Source: Malurus cyaneus samueli (lineage: Eukaryota > Chordata > Aves > Passeriformes > Maluridae). Taken from it: DNA of 64,000 bases. Of this stretch, positions 49,498 to 61,999 are shown one piece after another (position 1 is the stretch's first letter; each line of letters begins with the position of its first letter). The stretch spans positions 33,613,485-33,677,484 of the forward strand of contig CM019217.1 of assembly GCA_009741485.1 (NCBI GenBank). Reading direction: 5' to 3'. Under the pieces are notes generated by a model that had not been told where the DNA came from, ran no database searches, and was given only the letters and a program-made list of their open reading frames with translations. The position numbers and the translations under genes are program-made.

Positions 49498-51922
49498 TAA
49501 AAAGAAGGTCACTTGTAAGCCTGCCTTGGGAAAAAAATCCCATCTGCACAGCAAATTTGATGATCATCTTGGCTTAAGTATGTGAACAAGACACACTGGC
49601 AAAATTGTTCAATACCACAAGAAGATCCAGTATACCCTGCCTGGGAATAAATCCAAATTCCACTAATTCAAAAGAAAACCACAAACAAAAACCTTTTTTA
49701 AAAAAGGCATCTAAGAAGAAGAATATTTTTTTAGAAACTGCAGACATCCACAGGAGACCCAAAGCATATTAATCACTGTAATACCATGCAATACAAACAA
49801 AAAACCCCTCAGCTGATAAACAAATTCCATTCAACCTTCCTTCCAGTCTCCTCTCAAACCCTTTTAAATTACATCATCATATCTTCTCACAGATATCCTG
49901 CCGAAAACCTGACAGCAGCATGCAAATTATCCATGGCATTGTTAGGTCTTAATCTTAGACTGTTCATGTGCTTCCTGTTTTGCTTATATTGGTATAAAAC
50001 CAATAGGATTACTCACACTGCATGACATTAAAGATAGAAATTCAAGTCTTTGCAAGATCAGAGCCTTGGTCATTGATTTTTTAGATTTTTAAATTATTTA
50101 ATTATTGATGTCTATAATTTTTGGAATAATCAAGGGCCATATATGCACTTACAAGGAAATCCTAGTCTGTTCTACAACATTGGTGGGCAGCATGAACAAA
50201 AGGGGTCCTTAATGCTCTATCAGAATTATGAATTTTCCAGGAAAAGGAAGGCATTAGGTAGAAAATATAAGTCAGGACTAGACAAGTTTTGTGACTCAGA
50301 GGAGTAGATGTCAAGTTGATTATGAACACTTGGAAAACAAAACTGTTTCATTTTTATCTCATTTAGCCATCTAGTTAAGCAACATGGCAGTAAGACACAT
50401 GACTACCATGAGAACTGCAAAGAGAACCTGCAGGTGTTTAAAAGCAACTGCAATCTGCTACCAAGAGGAAAGGTAGGGGAAATCATGGTTATGTTTATTT
50501 ATAATGTCTAAAGTGAATGTTGGTCAGAAGCAGTGGTCAATCTGTCAGTAAAAAATTAGAAGGCTGAGAAATTCTCTGAAGACAATTGTGCTGCTATATT
50601 GAAGTACTACAACAAATAGGAAAAGTATTTTGTAGATCTGACAGACTATTTCACAATAAAGTAAATCACTGTATTTGTGTCAATCAACTAGAAATGTAAA
50701 TTCCTTTTCTATACAGGACCAGTTTATCAACAAGTCATGAACAAAGACAAACCATTTCAAGTAGGAAGCATTTCACACTAAAGCTGCTCAGTTTAAAAAT
50801 TAATAATACAATTATCAGTAATATAATTGAATACCTCTATGACCTATACAGTGGCCAGGTGTCAATGGTCCATTTCTCAAGGCAATTTCAGACATTTACT
50901 TTCATTTTCTGTTATGCATATTGAGTTACTATTTACAATGATTTATCAACCCTCTACCCCCCTAAGTTCAAATACATGTTTTTTGTTGGTTATAGCCTTC
51001 TGGAAAAACACTGTTCTTTTAAAGTTTGTAAGTTCTTTCACACCATTTGCAGAATTCAAAATATTATTTTATTTTACTATCACCATCATTATTAGTAAAA
51101 ATAAAAATAATTTCATGGACATCTGCTCAGTTAAGGTTTTTCAAAATGGACTAATTCAGCAGCCAGAGAAGCTGGATTTGGGCTCATTGCACCCAGTAGC
51201 AGCTATTGCATGCTATTCTATTGCAGTTGCCTGACCTGTTTATCACTGTACTCAGGCAGGGCAGAGGAGCGTTTGTGTGCTCCAAGTGACAGCAGCACCT
51301 TAATAATTGTTCCCCACCTCCTCCACTGCAAAGGGAGCGAATCAAATGTAAGCATCACAAAGAACAGATCCCAAATCCAAGCTATGTCACAAACATAGTA
51401 AATAAACTATGCAGAAAAATGTAGTTAGAAATAAATTTCCATCACAGAGGTCACAGAACAAGCAGACCAGTAAAGAGCAAGGAGTTGCTGAATATAAATC
51501 ACTTAGTGCATACAACAAGGACAAGAGGACACATTATAGCATTTAACTGGCAAAAGCCAAGGATTAATTTACTGGAAGGTTAAGGTAACTTCACCTTGAC
51601 TATTGCCATTCACTAACAAGGAAAGCAATCCTCATATGAATTACTTCGTTGTTAGTTAGATAACCCACAAATGGTCCCAAAGCGTTCAAGTTACTGACAG
51701 TAACTTTCACTGCCTCAGAGCAGAAAATCTTTTGAAGGTGTTTTGTTGCAAGATGAGTCATAGCATGATAGAAGAGATTGGGAGCAAACAATGTGGCAGA
51801 TGGAAGTAAAACACAGCAGGATGTATGTATGAGCCTTCTTTTGGAAAGACGAGAATCAGAGCTTTGTGCCATCCAAGCATAGGGATGAGTGCTTAGTTCG
51901 CACTAAGGTTTCCTCAACTCAC

Positions 51923-51960
51923 CCTGAGAAACCAATCAAAACCATAACAATCAGCAGCTC
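51923..51960 (-). other. Candidate short internal exon (unconfirmed)
   Basis: On the minus strand a strong acceptor (GTGTATTTTCATACAG) precedes 38 nt ending at AGG|GTGAGT. Two frames are open: one reads ELLIVMVLIGFS, a membrane-like run, and the other, starting with two bases and ending in phase, reads AADCYGFDWFLR. Both meet a stop directly after the donor. The second frame would splice in phase to the 37019-37073 candidate. Neither peptide is recognised. Confidence 0.2.
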
Positions 51961-52591
51961 CTGTATGAAAATACACAACCTAAATTCTTAGCTATGGCCA
52001 AACATCCTCTCTTGAGAGCTGCAAAGATATACCCGAAGGACTTCCTATGGCTGTTTTCCAAAGGCTTTAAATCAATTCAAAGTTATGTCAGGTGCTTGCT
52101 ATTGCATGCATTTTAATAGAGTAAGAGATGATTTGGTGGGAAAGCAGGGGGTGGAAGGCCTTGATAACTACATAAAGAAAGCTAAGCTGATTCACCAGTA
52201 GTAGAGGGTGCCACTACACTGAGGTGTCTCCCACACTGGCACCATCACCTTGCTAAGCAAGCGGGTACAGTACCAGCTTTCTTCACCAGAGAAACTAAGC
52301 CAACAGATTGTGAGGAGCCATTTTAATATTGGTTTGCCTCAACACTGCTTGTCAGAGGCATGTGGGGGAAGGGGTGCACACGTGCAGCCTGCAGGAGGCA
52401 AACAGGAGATGGGTGAAGCCTTGTCTCTGGGGGGATTTTGCCTGGCAACACCTCCATGGGCACCTGGAGTCACTGCTCTCCCCAGAGACATCTCTCCAAT
52501 CGGATGGTGGAAGGGCTCCACCAATGGAAGAAGCTTGGACTGGACCAATGGTCTCCTGGTTAGCAGGCAGACTTTGGGAGGAGCCAGGGGG

Positions 52592-52598
52592 TATAAAA
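52592..52598 (+). promoter_or_regulatory. LTR TATA box
   Basis: TATAAAA lies 43 bases downstream of the last of three evenly spaced CCAAT boxes, so transcription would start near 52620. It is the core promoter of the LTR at 52317-53316; whether it is active is unknown. Confidence 0.7.
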
Positions 52599-53088
52599 AC
52601 AAACTGCGCTATGAGTCTCTGGGCAGTTGAATTAGGGCGAGTTGAATCGAGGGAGCTGGACTTTAGAGAGCTGGACTGCGGAACTTTGTGGAGTTTTGTG
52701 AGCGACTTTGCTGAGCTGGAGGTGGATATTTCCCTTGCTAGCTCTTGTTTGCCCACCATGTATCCCCCTTCCCTCCTGGGCGCTCAGCAGGATGCCATCT
52801 GCCCTCCAAGCCTGCCGTGCAGCGTCTGCCTCGCCTCGCTCCTTCGCTGACCCAGCCGCTGCTGTCCTCCCTGTGCCACCTGCCTGCCTCCGACCTCGCA
52901 CGCTGCTGCGATCCTCGCGTCAACTCCACCAAGGGTCCCGGTCCTGTCTGAGTGTCCACTCACCGTGTGTCCAGCACCCCATCGCTGCGGGAGCTGCTCC
53001 TGTCCCCAAGCCCCTCTCCCCTCTGGCAGCAGCGCTCACCCCCGTCACGTGGACGCCGATGGCACCCCCTGGTTCTACTGGTGGTAAC

Positions 53089-53172
53089 GCCCGCTCTCTC
53101 CCTCTGTCTCCTTTCTCTCTCTACCCATTCCTTTTCCATTTTCCTTTCTCTTTTGCTGTCTTTTCCAGCCCC
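53089..53172 (+). repeat. Pyrimidine-rich tract inside the LTR
   Basis: About 80 bases are almost all C and T (CTCTCTCCCTCTGTCTCC and similar) and end in a CAG. The tract belongs to the region between the LTR's TATA box and poly(A) signal and could act as a splice acceptor if the LTR were transcribed. Confidence 0.7.
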
Positions 53173-53210
53173 CTTTGGTGGGCAACTACTTCTTCTCGGT
53201 TTTCGTTACC

Positions 53211-53216
53211 AATAAA
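53211..53216 (+). terminator. LTR poly(A) signal
   Basis: AATAAA followed within 25 bases by a GT/T-rich stretch (AAAGTTCGTCTCGTTTG), the usual arrangement for 3' cleavage. It marks the R/U5 border of the LTR at 52317-53316. Confidence 0.7.
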
Positions 53217-54116
53217 TGGTTCTGAGATACAAAGTTCGTCTCGTTTGACTTCATTTCGTTCTTGACCATCCATTTTAAAAGAACTCCTTGCAGTTCCCTA
53301 CGGCTGGAACGTGACACAGGTCAACTGTGATAACTCTTTTACTGGATTGTTAAGCGATATATTTTCCTTTTCCAACTAAAAGAATCTTTCTTATCTCCCA
53401 TCGTTATCTGTTAAGATAAAACTGACTTGCTCTCCCTCTTCTCTCAACTATAGCCACAAAGACTAGAATCTGCGCACAGTTACAATATTACTGTAGTAAT
53501 ATTACAGTATTATTAGTAGCCATGAACATAGCTGGTGTTTTATCTGGGGGAAAAGTGTTCACTATTTTAAAAAGATAATTCAAATTTATGCTTCTATTCG
53601 TTTCTCATCTAAAACTCCTCAAATTGTCTTTTAACTTCAATACTGTTTTCCACCATTGAGTTTGGCACTGCTAGGTTTACAGTTGGTCCTGATAACCTCA
53701 GGGGTCTGTTCCAATATAAATGAACATATGATTCCCCTATTTACAACTTCTGAAGCCCTCCAAAGGTATTTCAATTTCTACTGGTTATTCCTTTCTCCTT
53801 TTGATCGTATTATATTTTGATCTTGAACCCCTCAATCATCAATCTTTTCTACTTTTTTCCCATTGTGCCTTAGTGCAGGGTAATCCCTGCCTAATCACTT
53901 AGCTATGCTATTACACTGTCTTCCTTCAAATTCCTCCTTAATGTCCAATTTTACCTGTATAAAATCATTCTTCTGCAAACTGAGAAGTAGGATGTGACCA
54001 GTTAATTAATGAACATGCAGCACTTGTCATCTTCTAATACATGTCCCCAGAATAAATTTTAAAAATGTAGAATTACATTTCCTTGTCTTCCAGGCATTAA
54101 AAAGAAAGTAAAGAAT

Positions 54117-54659
54117 GTGCTTCCACAGAAAAGTGAAAAGCAGGACAACAATCAAAAAGAGCTTCTTTTTTTTTACACTCTTTGGGGGGATACAAATCGG
54201 AAGATACTGACAACTGAGGGGGAAAAAGTTGTATTTTCCTTGAGTTTTTTTAAATACTGCAGCACGTTTCCGCAAAGCATATATATCAAAATGGCAGCAA
54301 ATGCATCTTTTGTTGGTCTAATTTTATACCAGAACCTCAGCAAATGCACTGCTCCCTTCGTGCCACTATTAAAAAGACTGAACTTTGCTAAAATTGATGC
54401 TAAGTTTACTGTGATATTCCTTTGTTGCATTATTATCACTACTGATGAAAAAAAAATTAAACTTTCACTATGTGAACCAAATAAAAAAATCCTCAGAAAC
54501 TATCCAAGTGAAAATGCCAAATGCACTATGAGTGTAAAAAGAAGAGTAATGCTTGCATTTAGTAGTTGTGTTTTAGCAATTGTTATTTGGAAAAATGTTG
54601 TTCCAGATCGCAGCAGCATAAATTTTGAGAGGAGTACTGAACTACTACATGATAACTAG
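54117..54659 (+). other. 180-codon stop-free stretch, unrecognised
   Basis: The frame is open for 180 codons in DNA so AT-rich that stops should be frequent. It starts at GTG; the first ATG is at 54291 in a good context (AAAATGG), giving about 123 residues that begin MAANASFVGLILYQ and include two hydrophobic runs (VIFLCCIIIT and FSSCVLAIVIW). No domain is recognised. No splice or promoter signal frames it. It could be chance, a decayed retrocopy, or a short lineage-specific gene. Confidence 0.12.
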
Positions 54660-55686
54660 TAAGAAGGAGATGAAAATTTTAGAGGGGGGAAAAAGAGAAA
54701 GATAAAATTTAGCCTTCTTGAGACTAGTGCATTGAAGCATAAGAGTTATGATGGACAAGCTAAGAGAATACCTAAGCCATTTATTGTGTTGGTGCTGTTC
54801 CTTCATAAGGCCCTAGAGCACACACAATAGTTCCCAGTTTCAGTAATTCCTACTTGGTGTGTATCTTTGACCCTCACAGCTGTGATGCTCTGATCTCTCT
54901 GCAGCTCAGAAAATGACAAGACTTACTCCTCATTCCTCACACAGTGGAACTGAAGCCTCTGTAACTCTCCACTCCCACAAGAAAAATATTTGTGACAACA
55001 CATGACAATGTGGCACTTGCTGCGGGTCTCAGAAATTACCCATGTGATAAGATATCAGCAGGAATTATGCATGTTAGTCTCTTGAATTGGCTGAAAATTC
55101 TTCTGAAACAGAATTGCCAGAGTATTAACTGATAAAGTGCTTCACACAAGATCAATATCCACCTTTGCCTTTTTAACATTCTGATTTTCAGTGGCTAACA
55201 AGTGCTTAAATTCTTCATGGGTTTTATAAAATCATAAACAATGTCTCCAATCTGAGGCAAAACAGCCAAAAAATGTGGTTAATTTTTTAAATTGTTTTCT
55301 ACTCAATCTTCCATATAAAACTATGAGGAAATAGCATCATCTCACCTATCTGTATAGGGAGAATTAATAGGTAAAAACTATGGTATCAAGAAAGCAAACA
55401 TCATCGTTATATGAAGCCAGGAGCATTTCATCCATCCTTCTATCTTGAATTCTAGTGCAGTAGCAGGCTACTTAAAACAGGTTAAAAAATCACATTGCCA
55501 AATTGTTTAAGGTACTTAATCAGAAATGAATGCACAATCACAATCTAGAATGAAAAGATTTTAGATACTAGGTACAATTATCTCTCAATCTTCCTCCATA
55601 AGGAACCTAAGCACTCAGCTGAATCAAATTGAATTTTGCTGTATCTACAGAATTGCATAATCCTTCCTAATTTCTTTTTTTTTTAG

Positions 55687-55723
55687 AGTAATTGGAAATC
55701 CAGAGCAGCCCTTTTACCCAGAG
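55687..55723 (+). other. Candidate microexon with near-ideal splice sites
   Basis: The 37-nt segment follows a branch-like CCTAAT and an unbroken pyrimidine tract of ten T ending in TAG, and is followed by GAG|GTGAGT. Two frames are open; the one taking one base to complete a codon reads VIGNPEQPFYPE and ends exactly in phase. It is short enough to be a neuronal-type microexon. I do not recognise the peptide. Its start phase fits the end of the 21608-21681 candidate. It has the best splice signals on the plus strand, but without transcript or conservation data it stays a candidate. Confidence 0.28.
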
Positions 55724-57953
55724 GTGAGTCTAATTTCACAAAGTATTGAGAAAGCTTTGTAAAAATTTATATTGCTATTTTGATACAGTATTTCTCAAGA
55801 ACTACTGTAAATTAACAATTTAAAGTACATTCAACACTTCTTTCCTAAGCATTTACATCTCTTATGAAAAATCTTTTTAATATATCTTCTTTATGAAATT
55901 GACATCCAAGTGTCAAAATTACCATGAAGACTTATATTTTTACTCATTGAATCGAGGATTCCATCTGCCTTAGGGCAGTTGGAATGCTTTTTGCCCTGAA
56001 AGAGTGTATATAAAATTATAATTAAGTCCTATCAATGCTGGATTTTCATGATTTGGACTAGTATAATGTTAAGCCTGTAAGAAACACAAAGTTTTCTTCT
56101 ATTAACAGAGACATTTAAATGTTAAAGATTAAATAAGCAAGCAAGACTAAATTTATTTACATCATTATCTATGAATAAAAGCCTAATGTATTGAATAATT
56201 AAATATTCAAATTGCAGCTTTAACAATTGAGTGCTCCTAATGTAAGAATATTAAGTAAGGTAGTCTGTAGTTACTACATAAAGAAGAATAACTCTTACAG
56301 TATTAGAAAAATTAACTTCAAATTCATATTTACTGTTATTGCATTTTTCTTTAATAAACCCTATTGATTAACTATTAAGGAGTATTAAGCAGGAAATACA
56401 GTGAGATGCTTTGCCAGATGCTAAAATTTATTTCCATATTTAGCATTGATTAAGAAGGAAATTTATTTACTCTGTTAGTGACTTTGTAACTGTTAAGTAT
56501 TTTATCTGATGCTCTTATTATAACACACACACCTCTAAGAACAGCAAACAATAAACATGCTAAAAGTTAAGACCATTTTACTCTGAAGCAAAAAAGCAAA
56601 AATCCAATCTGAACATAAGCTTGAGAACTAAGCCTACAGTTGAAAATATATTCCTAAAGTAAATAGAGATTGACCTCTGCCCACCATGTTTTCTGTAAGA
56701 ACCAAGCACTACAATTCCGGATTTTGTATGAAGAACATCAGCCAGCAAATGTCTGCTACTTCCTACTTATAAGGCCAAATTTAAAAAAGCATTTCCAAAT
56801 TACTTTTGAATACTATGAACATAAAAAGAATCTAATTGAAGATACAAACATGGCTCACACTCAATGTGGCATTTACATTAAAGAACAAAAAATAACTCTC
56901 TGCTTTATTTACAAGTATCATCACCAAACAAAGTCAAAGTATAAAATACCAGAATTTCCTCCTTCTCATTTTAGCCAACTGTGAAACAACAGTCAAAAGA
57001 GAAGGACAATTCTTTTCTCTTAGCGGTAAATAAGAAGATTTAGAAGACTAACTTACAGAGGACCCCAGCAAGGTTTAGCCTATTTGGTTGTTGGTATTTC
57101 TTCATATGAAATAAACCACATAATTTTCATCTACTCTTTACTGTCCTACTAAGTCAGCCTGCCATTTTCCAAAGAGTACTGAAGTAAGAGGAAACAATTT
57201 AGCTTCTCATGGCTGAAAAAGCAGAGCCTGTGTGTATATTTTACTGACAGCATCCTAGTCTCTGTATGATTTTCTTCCAAAACTCTGTTTTAAAGCTCTC
57301 CTTTACTGGCATGCTGTGGAACAAATGAAAAAGCTCTGATAATAGGCTGAAGATCCACTTACATTGCTAATGCAGGCCAAATATTAAATCATTCTTTTTG
57401 GGCATTCACTCATTTCTAGTCAAAATAATACTACACATTTTATTGCCACCTTACTGGTGAAACCTTAACTGTGTTAGGTATACTACAGCCAAGAGAGCTT
57501 AAGTAAAATTAGTATCTTCCTTATGTTTGCTGCTGTACAAACACATGATGCTCCATTCATCCCCAAGAGTTTATTTTATAAAGGAATTAGAACTGCAAAA
57601 TGAAGTTATGGATGAATAATTTAAAAAGGCAAATTCATCTTTAATTTAGTGCAAATGGTATAAGTATGACTTACTGCGCTCCAAAATATATTTTTTTTTT
57701 TTTCTGAAACAGATTGTGATGAGAATAACCTCTCACTCCTCTGTACCAAGTTCCTTACAGTGCCAAAAATTACAGTGCCTACCCTCTGGAAAGTTCTTTA
57801 TTGGGATAACTGGGGCTGGGGACATCGTTGTAGTCTTAGTGCTTTCACAGAGGGAAGATCTGAAATGCAGGAACTGGACATACACATTTTTCCACATCAC
57901 AAAGCTATCAGTTTGACGTCATTGTCTTTCAAACTCTGGCAGCTGAGACTTAC

Positions 57954-58004
57954 CACTGCCACAAGAGAATTTATGCATGAGGTTTTCAAAGTTAGCATGC
58001 ATCC
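57954..58004 (-). other. Candidate internal exon (unconfirmed)
   Basis: On the minus strand a good acceptor (TTCCCTGATGTCTTTAG) precedes 51 nt ending at GTG|GTAAGT. Two frames are open; the one that begins with two bases and ends with one reads MHANFENLMHKFSCGS, the other GCMLTLKTSCINSLVAV. The first is phase-compatible with 51923-51960. No family is recognised. Confidence 0.2.
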
Positions 58005-61000
58005 CTAAAGACATCAGGGAAACTTCTGCTTCTTAGTGGACCTGATATTTTTTGAAAAATAAACCAATCAAGTAAATTTCAGGCTTTAGTCATCCTGGGT
58101 TTTCCACACAGCAAATTTGCAATCAAATGTCTTAGTATGTTAGAGGTCTAGAACATAGCACAATGTCTTACAGACAAATGTATTACAGAAATTGTAAACA
58201 AGTTGATATTTCTGAGATGTTGTGACTTTTTACTTTGTTAGAATGTATTTCAGTGTTAAATTACTTTACATTTGAGACAGACTTCCTACACACTTTCAGT
58301 TCTTGGACAGCTAGCGGTAGCTGTGTAGCAAATGCATTTAAAACATGCTCCCCAACCTGTACTTCCTGGCAAAGGAAATGTGAAATAAAAGGGATGGAGG
58401 GGGCACAACAAGTCTTTTAGTGCTTTAAAATGGAAAATGTATGAATAGAAATTATTCTTGGTTTCAATGTTTACAGCTTTACACATGAAAACTGCTGGAC
58501 AACAGCATTATCTCATTTTACCATATTAAGTGTACTGATGCAAACACAAAAACATTTTCCAAGGCCAACAGAAAGAAAATGGGGAGGGGAGAAGATGTCC
58601 CCTACTTTGAACTGTACAGTTTCTAGCAATTAATTACTTTTGGAGAAAGAAAAATGGCATGTATTTCCCTGCTGATAATTTTCCAAAATACAGACATAAA
58701 GAAATAAGTGTTAAACGTTAGAATGTTGACAGACTGTGGCAGAAGGTTATTATTTGCAACCACTATATTAAGAACTATGTTTGCACTTAATTGTGTCTCA
58801 TTTCATAAAATTCTCAGAAATAACAAGACTTCCAAATCTGCTGGAGCTATCCTTATTGCATGTATGAGATGCATCAATATGGAGTTATTCGCTTTCATCA
58901 TGGCTGCTAGCAAGACGTAATGCTGTTCAGTGGGAGGTTCAAAGCATCTACTGTGAAAAGCACAGGAGTTGATAAGCCGTGACAATTTATACTCCCATTG
59001 ATTTAGTATAAATCAGAGAAGAAAAAGAAAGAAACATTTTTATTTGACACCACAGGAGGCTGAAAAATAAAATATCTGAATTGCGATTACTGTTCCTGAA
59101 ACACTACAATTAGAAAAAAAAATATCTGGATGACCTGGAACTATGCTGTGAATATAAATGAAACACCTAGTAGATAGATCATGTTAAATGAAAGAAAAAA
59201 AACCCCGGAACTATGAAAGAGAACTATCAAGCCATACTAGTACTGGTCAATATTTTTCAACTGCAAAGTGCAAAACTTAAGGAGAGCCACGATTTCGTAA
59301 TCATCCCTACACTTCCCTATAATGCAATCAAGCACCCCCAAAAATTCAAGACTGAAAATATTTTTCAATTTCCCTCCTGCATTGCAAATTTTCTTCAAAC
59401 TCTAAATAAATTTTAAAAGTTTCATAAACCAGCCAGGGAACATGATGTCTTGAAATGACAAGTTCACAAGTATGGCCACAGAAACTAAGCAGCAACCCTT
59501 TTACACAAATAAGAAAAAATGCATATGATTTGTGAGCTCTTAGCATTCTCCTGCCACTGTCTGTGATGACAGCTGGGTACCGCTAAAGGGAAAAAACGCT
59601 GAGCACATGGCATTGTAAATGGGGGGTGGGGGTTAAGTAATGTTAGCTGTTGTAATCACACTATTAATCACACCATTTTGAGTGGCTATTGGTCATTCAA
59701 CTGCTTATCATATGAACAATGAGGACACAATTTATCAATAACAACACATTCTTTCAATATACAAAAATTATTCACTTCCTTCTCTGATTTTTTTCTCTCT
59801 CTAATAATAATTTAGGGATTTTGAATTTCACACTGTTTCTTCAGGCAACATCGTTTGGTAACAATGACGTATTTTGATTCATTGGTCAAACAGTTCAATT
59901 TACTTGGTTTAAGAAGCAAAAGAATGCATTTCAAAACTTTTTTAAAAGCGTATCTTCAATTTCTAACGGTAAAGCACCCTAAATAATTTGAAACATACTG
60001 TAAAATTATTGATTTTACCTTGAGGGAAAAAAGCCACACCAGACCAAAACAAAATAGAAAAAACTGGCCTGTCTTGTACTTTCCCATTCTAAATGTCATT
60101 TACAAATAATAAAATTCAGCTGAGGAAACTGCTGTAATCAACAACCAGATACTAATCTATTTATCTATAAACATAAGTGTGTATACAGAGTTAGCACATA
60201 TATTCTCTTTTAATGCTCTCATGACTATGTACTGTGCATCTAGATCAAGTCTAGACCATAAACAATTCAAAGCAGTATTCTGTCTAAATGGGTCACTTAT
60301 AATGAGAAAGCATGACATTTACATGTAGGAAGCAGATTGATCAGGGAGCAGAAAAACAGAATATGGCATCAGTGCAGGAAAGTATTCCTTTACAGGCAAT
60401 TTACGCTAAATTATCTGGCAACTTCCTATATCCTCCTCAAAAATGGAAGTGAATTAAAAAAATGTAAAGTGAAACACATAAAATGTAACATGGCAAATAT
60501 TCACTAGGATTACCCTTTGTCCTTGCAGTAAAGAAAAATAAAGAAATTGGTTCCTTTCGCTACTGTTATGTTGCTTGCACAGTATAAAATTTAAGTGGAA
60601 AGACTGAAAACAAAGTGCCTCCCAAAGATTCACACATTAATTAATAGTCCACAATCACTTTAAATTGGACCTTTAAGTGCTAACACATCCCATAACATTC
60701 AGTTATTTTCACCTTGACCAGAAGCCATGGAACAGAAATGCTCTGAACGTGCTGTGTACATCTTGCGAAAAGAATTTCAGCTGCAGACTGCAAAATGCAA
60801 ATCTGTGTGATGCAAGTATTAGAACTATAGCAAATCTGCTTCAACACATTACAAAACCAAAGTGGCAAAAAGGCAGACACAAATTTCAATACTGTCTAAT
60901 AGATGCAAAATATAACCTATGTCTTTCAGTCTGGATCCTCATCCAAGGTGTAAATACTGGTTACATTGTTAGATATCCAACTGCAACCAGCTCTAAATAT

Positions 61001-61950
61001 TGTGTGAGTAGCTCTCTCATAGTTCACACTAGACTCCCTTGACCCAGCTGGACAAGCGTGAAAATGTGAATTAAATGAACGTTAACAAAGACTAGCCTGG
61101 AAAGCAGGCTGCATTAAATGCTCACAACACTGTTAGTATAGATGCAAAATTTGCTACTTAGATTCTTTAAATATTAGATATCAGATGGCAGTCACTATAT
61201 TAATGCTATTTGCTATTGCAGAGATAAAAACTATGTAAATTATATGAAAAAATTATGTCATTCCCCTCTGCCACATACGGATATTCCCCAATCTTACAGC
61301 ACACTGCGAAGGCAAACAAGGAACAGCAAAATAATTATCTCCATGCAAAGAAAAAGCAATTTTAACACAATACCTTTCTGTGTTTGTCCCTCTTCCATAT
61401 TCTCTTCCATGGCTACCTTTCTTCACTAGAAACAGCTACACAGAATTAATCAAAAGCTTCAGTCAGATGTAGAAAAAAGTGTGGATTTTTTTTTCCGTGG
61501 GAAGCTCCAACAGCAGAGGCTTAGGCAAGTCCTCAGAGCTTAGCTAAGGCTTCCTCACTCTCCTTGTTTGCTTGGAGACAGGCTGTCAAGTGTAATTTCA
61601 TTCAAATTACTCTTCCGTGAAGATTATCAATTTTTCTTCTCAAAGCTGCCCATTGTGTACCACTGTAAGCAGGTATTCAAATGAACAGCCTGTGAATTTT
61701 GGGGGGAAATTTGGTCTGAGCCTTTATGGCAATGACACCGATTCATAAGCCTCACTTTGCATATAAAATGGAGTAAAGAAATTGAGGTTTGTATTGAAAT
61801 CTGTGTTTTAAATTGAAAACAGGCCGTACTGAAAACAGATGGAGGGGTGTCCTCCTAACGGGAAGCAGACCACCAACCCATAATTCCCCCTATTTGCTAC
61901 TGAAGTGGGAAAGCCCAAATGCCTGTGGGTTCTTTATGGCGTATTACTTG

Positions 61951-61999
61951 TCTTTCTCTCTCTCTCCCTCTCTCTCCCCCCGCCTCTCCCCCTCCTCCT
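61951..61999. repeat. TC-rich tract
   Basis: About 50 bases of TCTCTC and CCCC runs with only one purine, a polypyrimidine low-complexity tract. Confidence 0.9.

Larger units (their letters stand above)
45233..52316. other. Unique AT-rich DNA, no confident gene
   Basis: No gene or large repeat recognised. It includes a 23-bp imperfect tandem duplication (49177-49223), a pure A32 run (49464-49495) and an exon-like island on the minus strand (51923-51960). The 135-codon open frame at 50827-51234 begins at TTG and resembles no family. Confidence 0.6.
52317..53316 (+). mobile_element. Solo LTR of an avian endogenous retrovirus, about 1 kb
   Basis: A GC-rich block in AT-rich DNA runs from TGTGAGGAGCC to GGAACGTGACA. 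The 5 bases before it (CAGAT) and after it (CAGGT) match at four of five, a plausible decayed target-site duplication; a start at 52350 (TGTCAGAGG) is the alternative. The layout is textbook: three CCAAT boxes (52496, 52521, 52545), TATAAAA at 52592-52598, a long downstream segment, AATAAA at 53211-53216, then a short U5. No gag, pol or env borders it. Overlapping open frames in several frames (52250-53265) result from its GC- and pyrimidine-rich composition. I cannot name the family. Confidence 0.85.
53317..61800. other. Unique AT-rich DNA, no confident gene
   Basis: No gene or large repeat recognised. It contains a small inverted repeat AATATTAC/GTAATATT (53484-53503), a long stop-free stretch at 54117-54659, and exon-like islands at 55687-55723 (+) and 57954-58004 (-). 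Other open frames show no known motif. Confidence 0.6.

Noticed and set aside
52250..53265. Overlapping open frames up to 185 codons on both strands
   Set aside because: They lie in the GC- and pyrimidine-rich LTR, overlap in many frames and start at non-ATG codons; they reflect composition.
60019..60045. Recursive-splice-like site on the minus strand (TTTTTTCCCTCAAG|GTAAAA)
   Set aside because: The donor half is weak and no gene on this strand is established.
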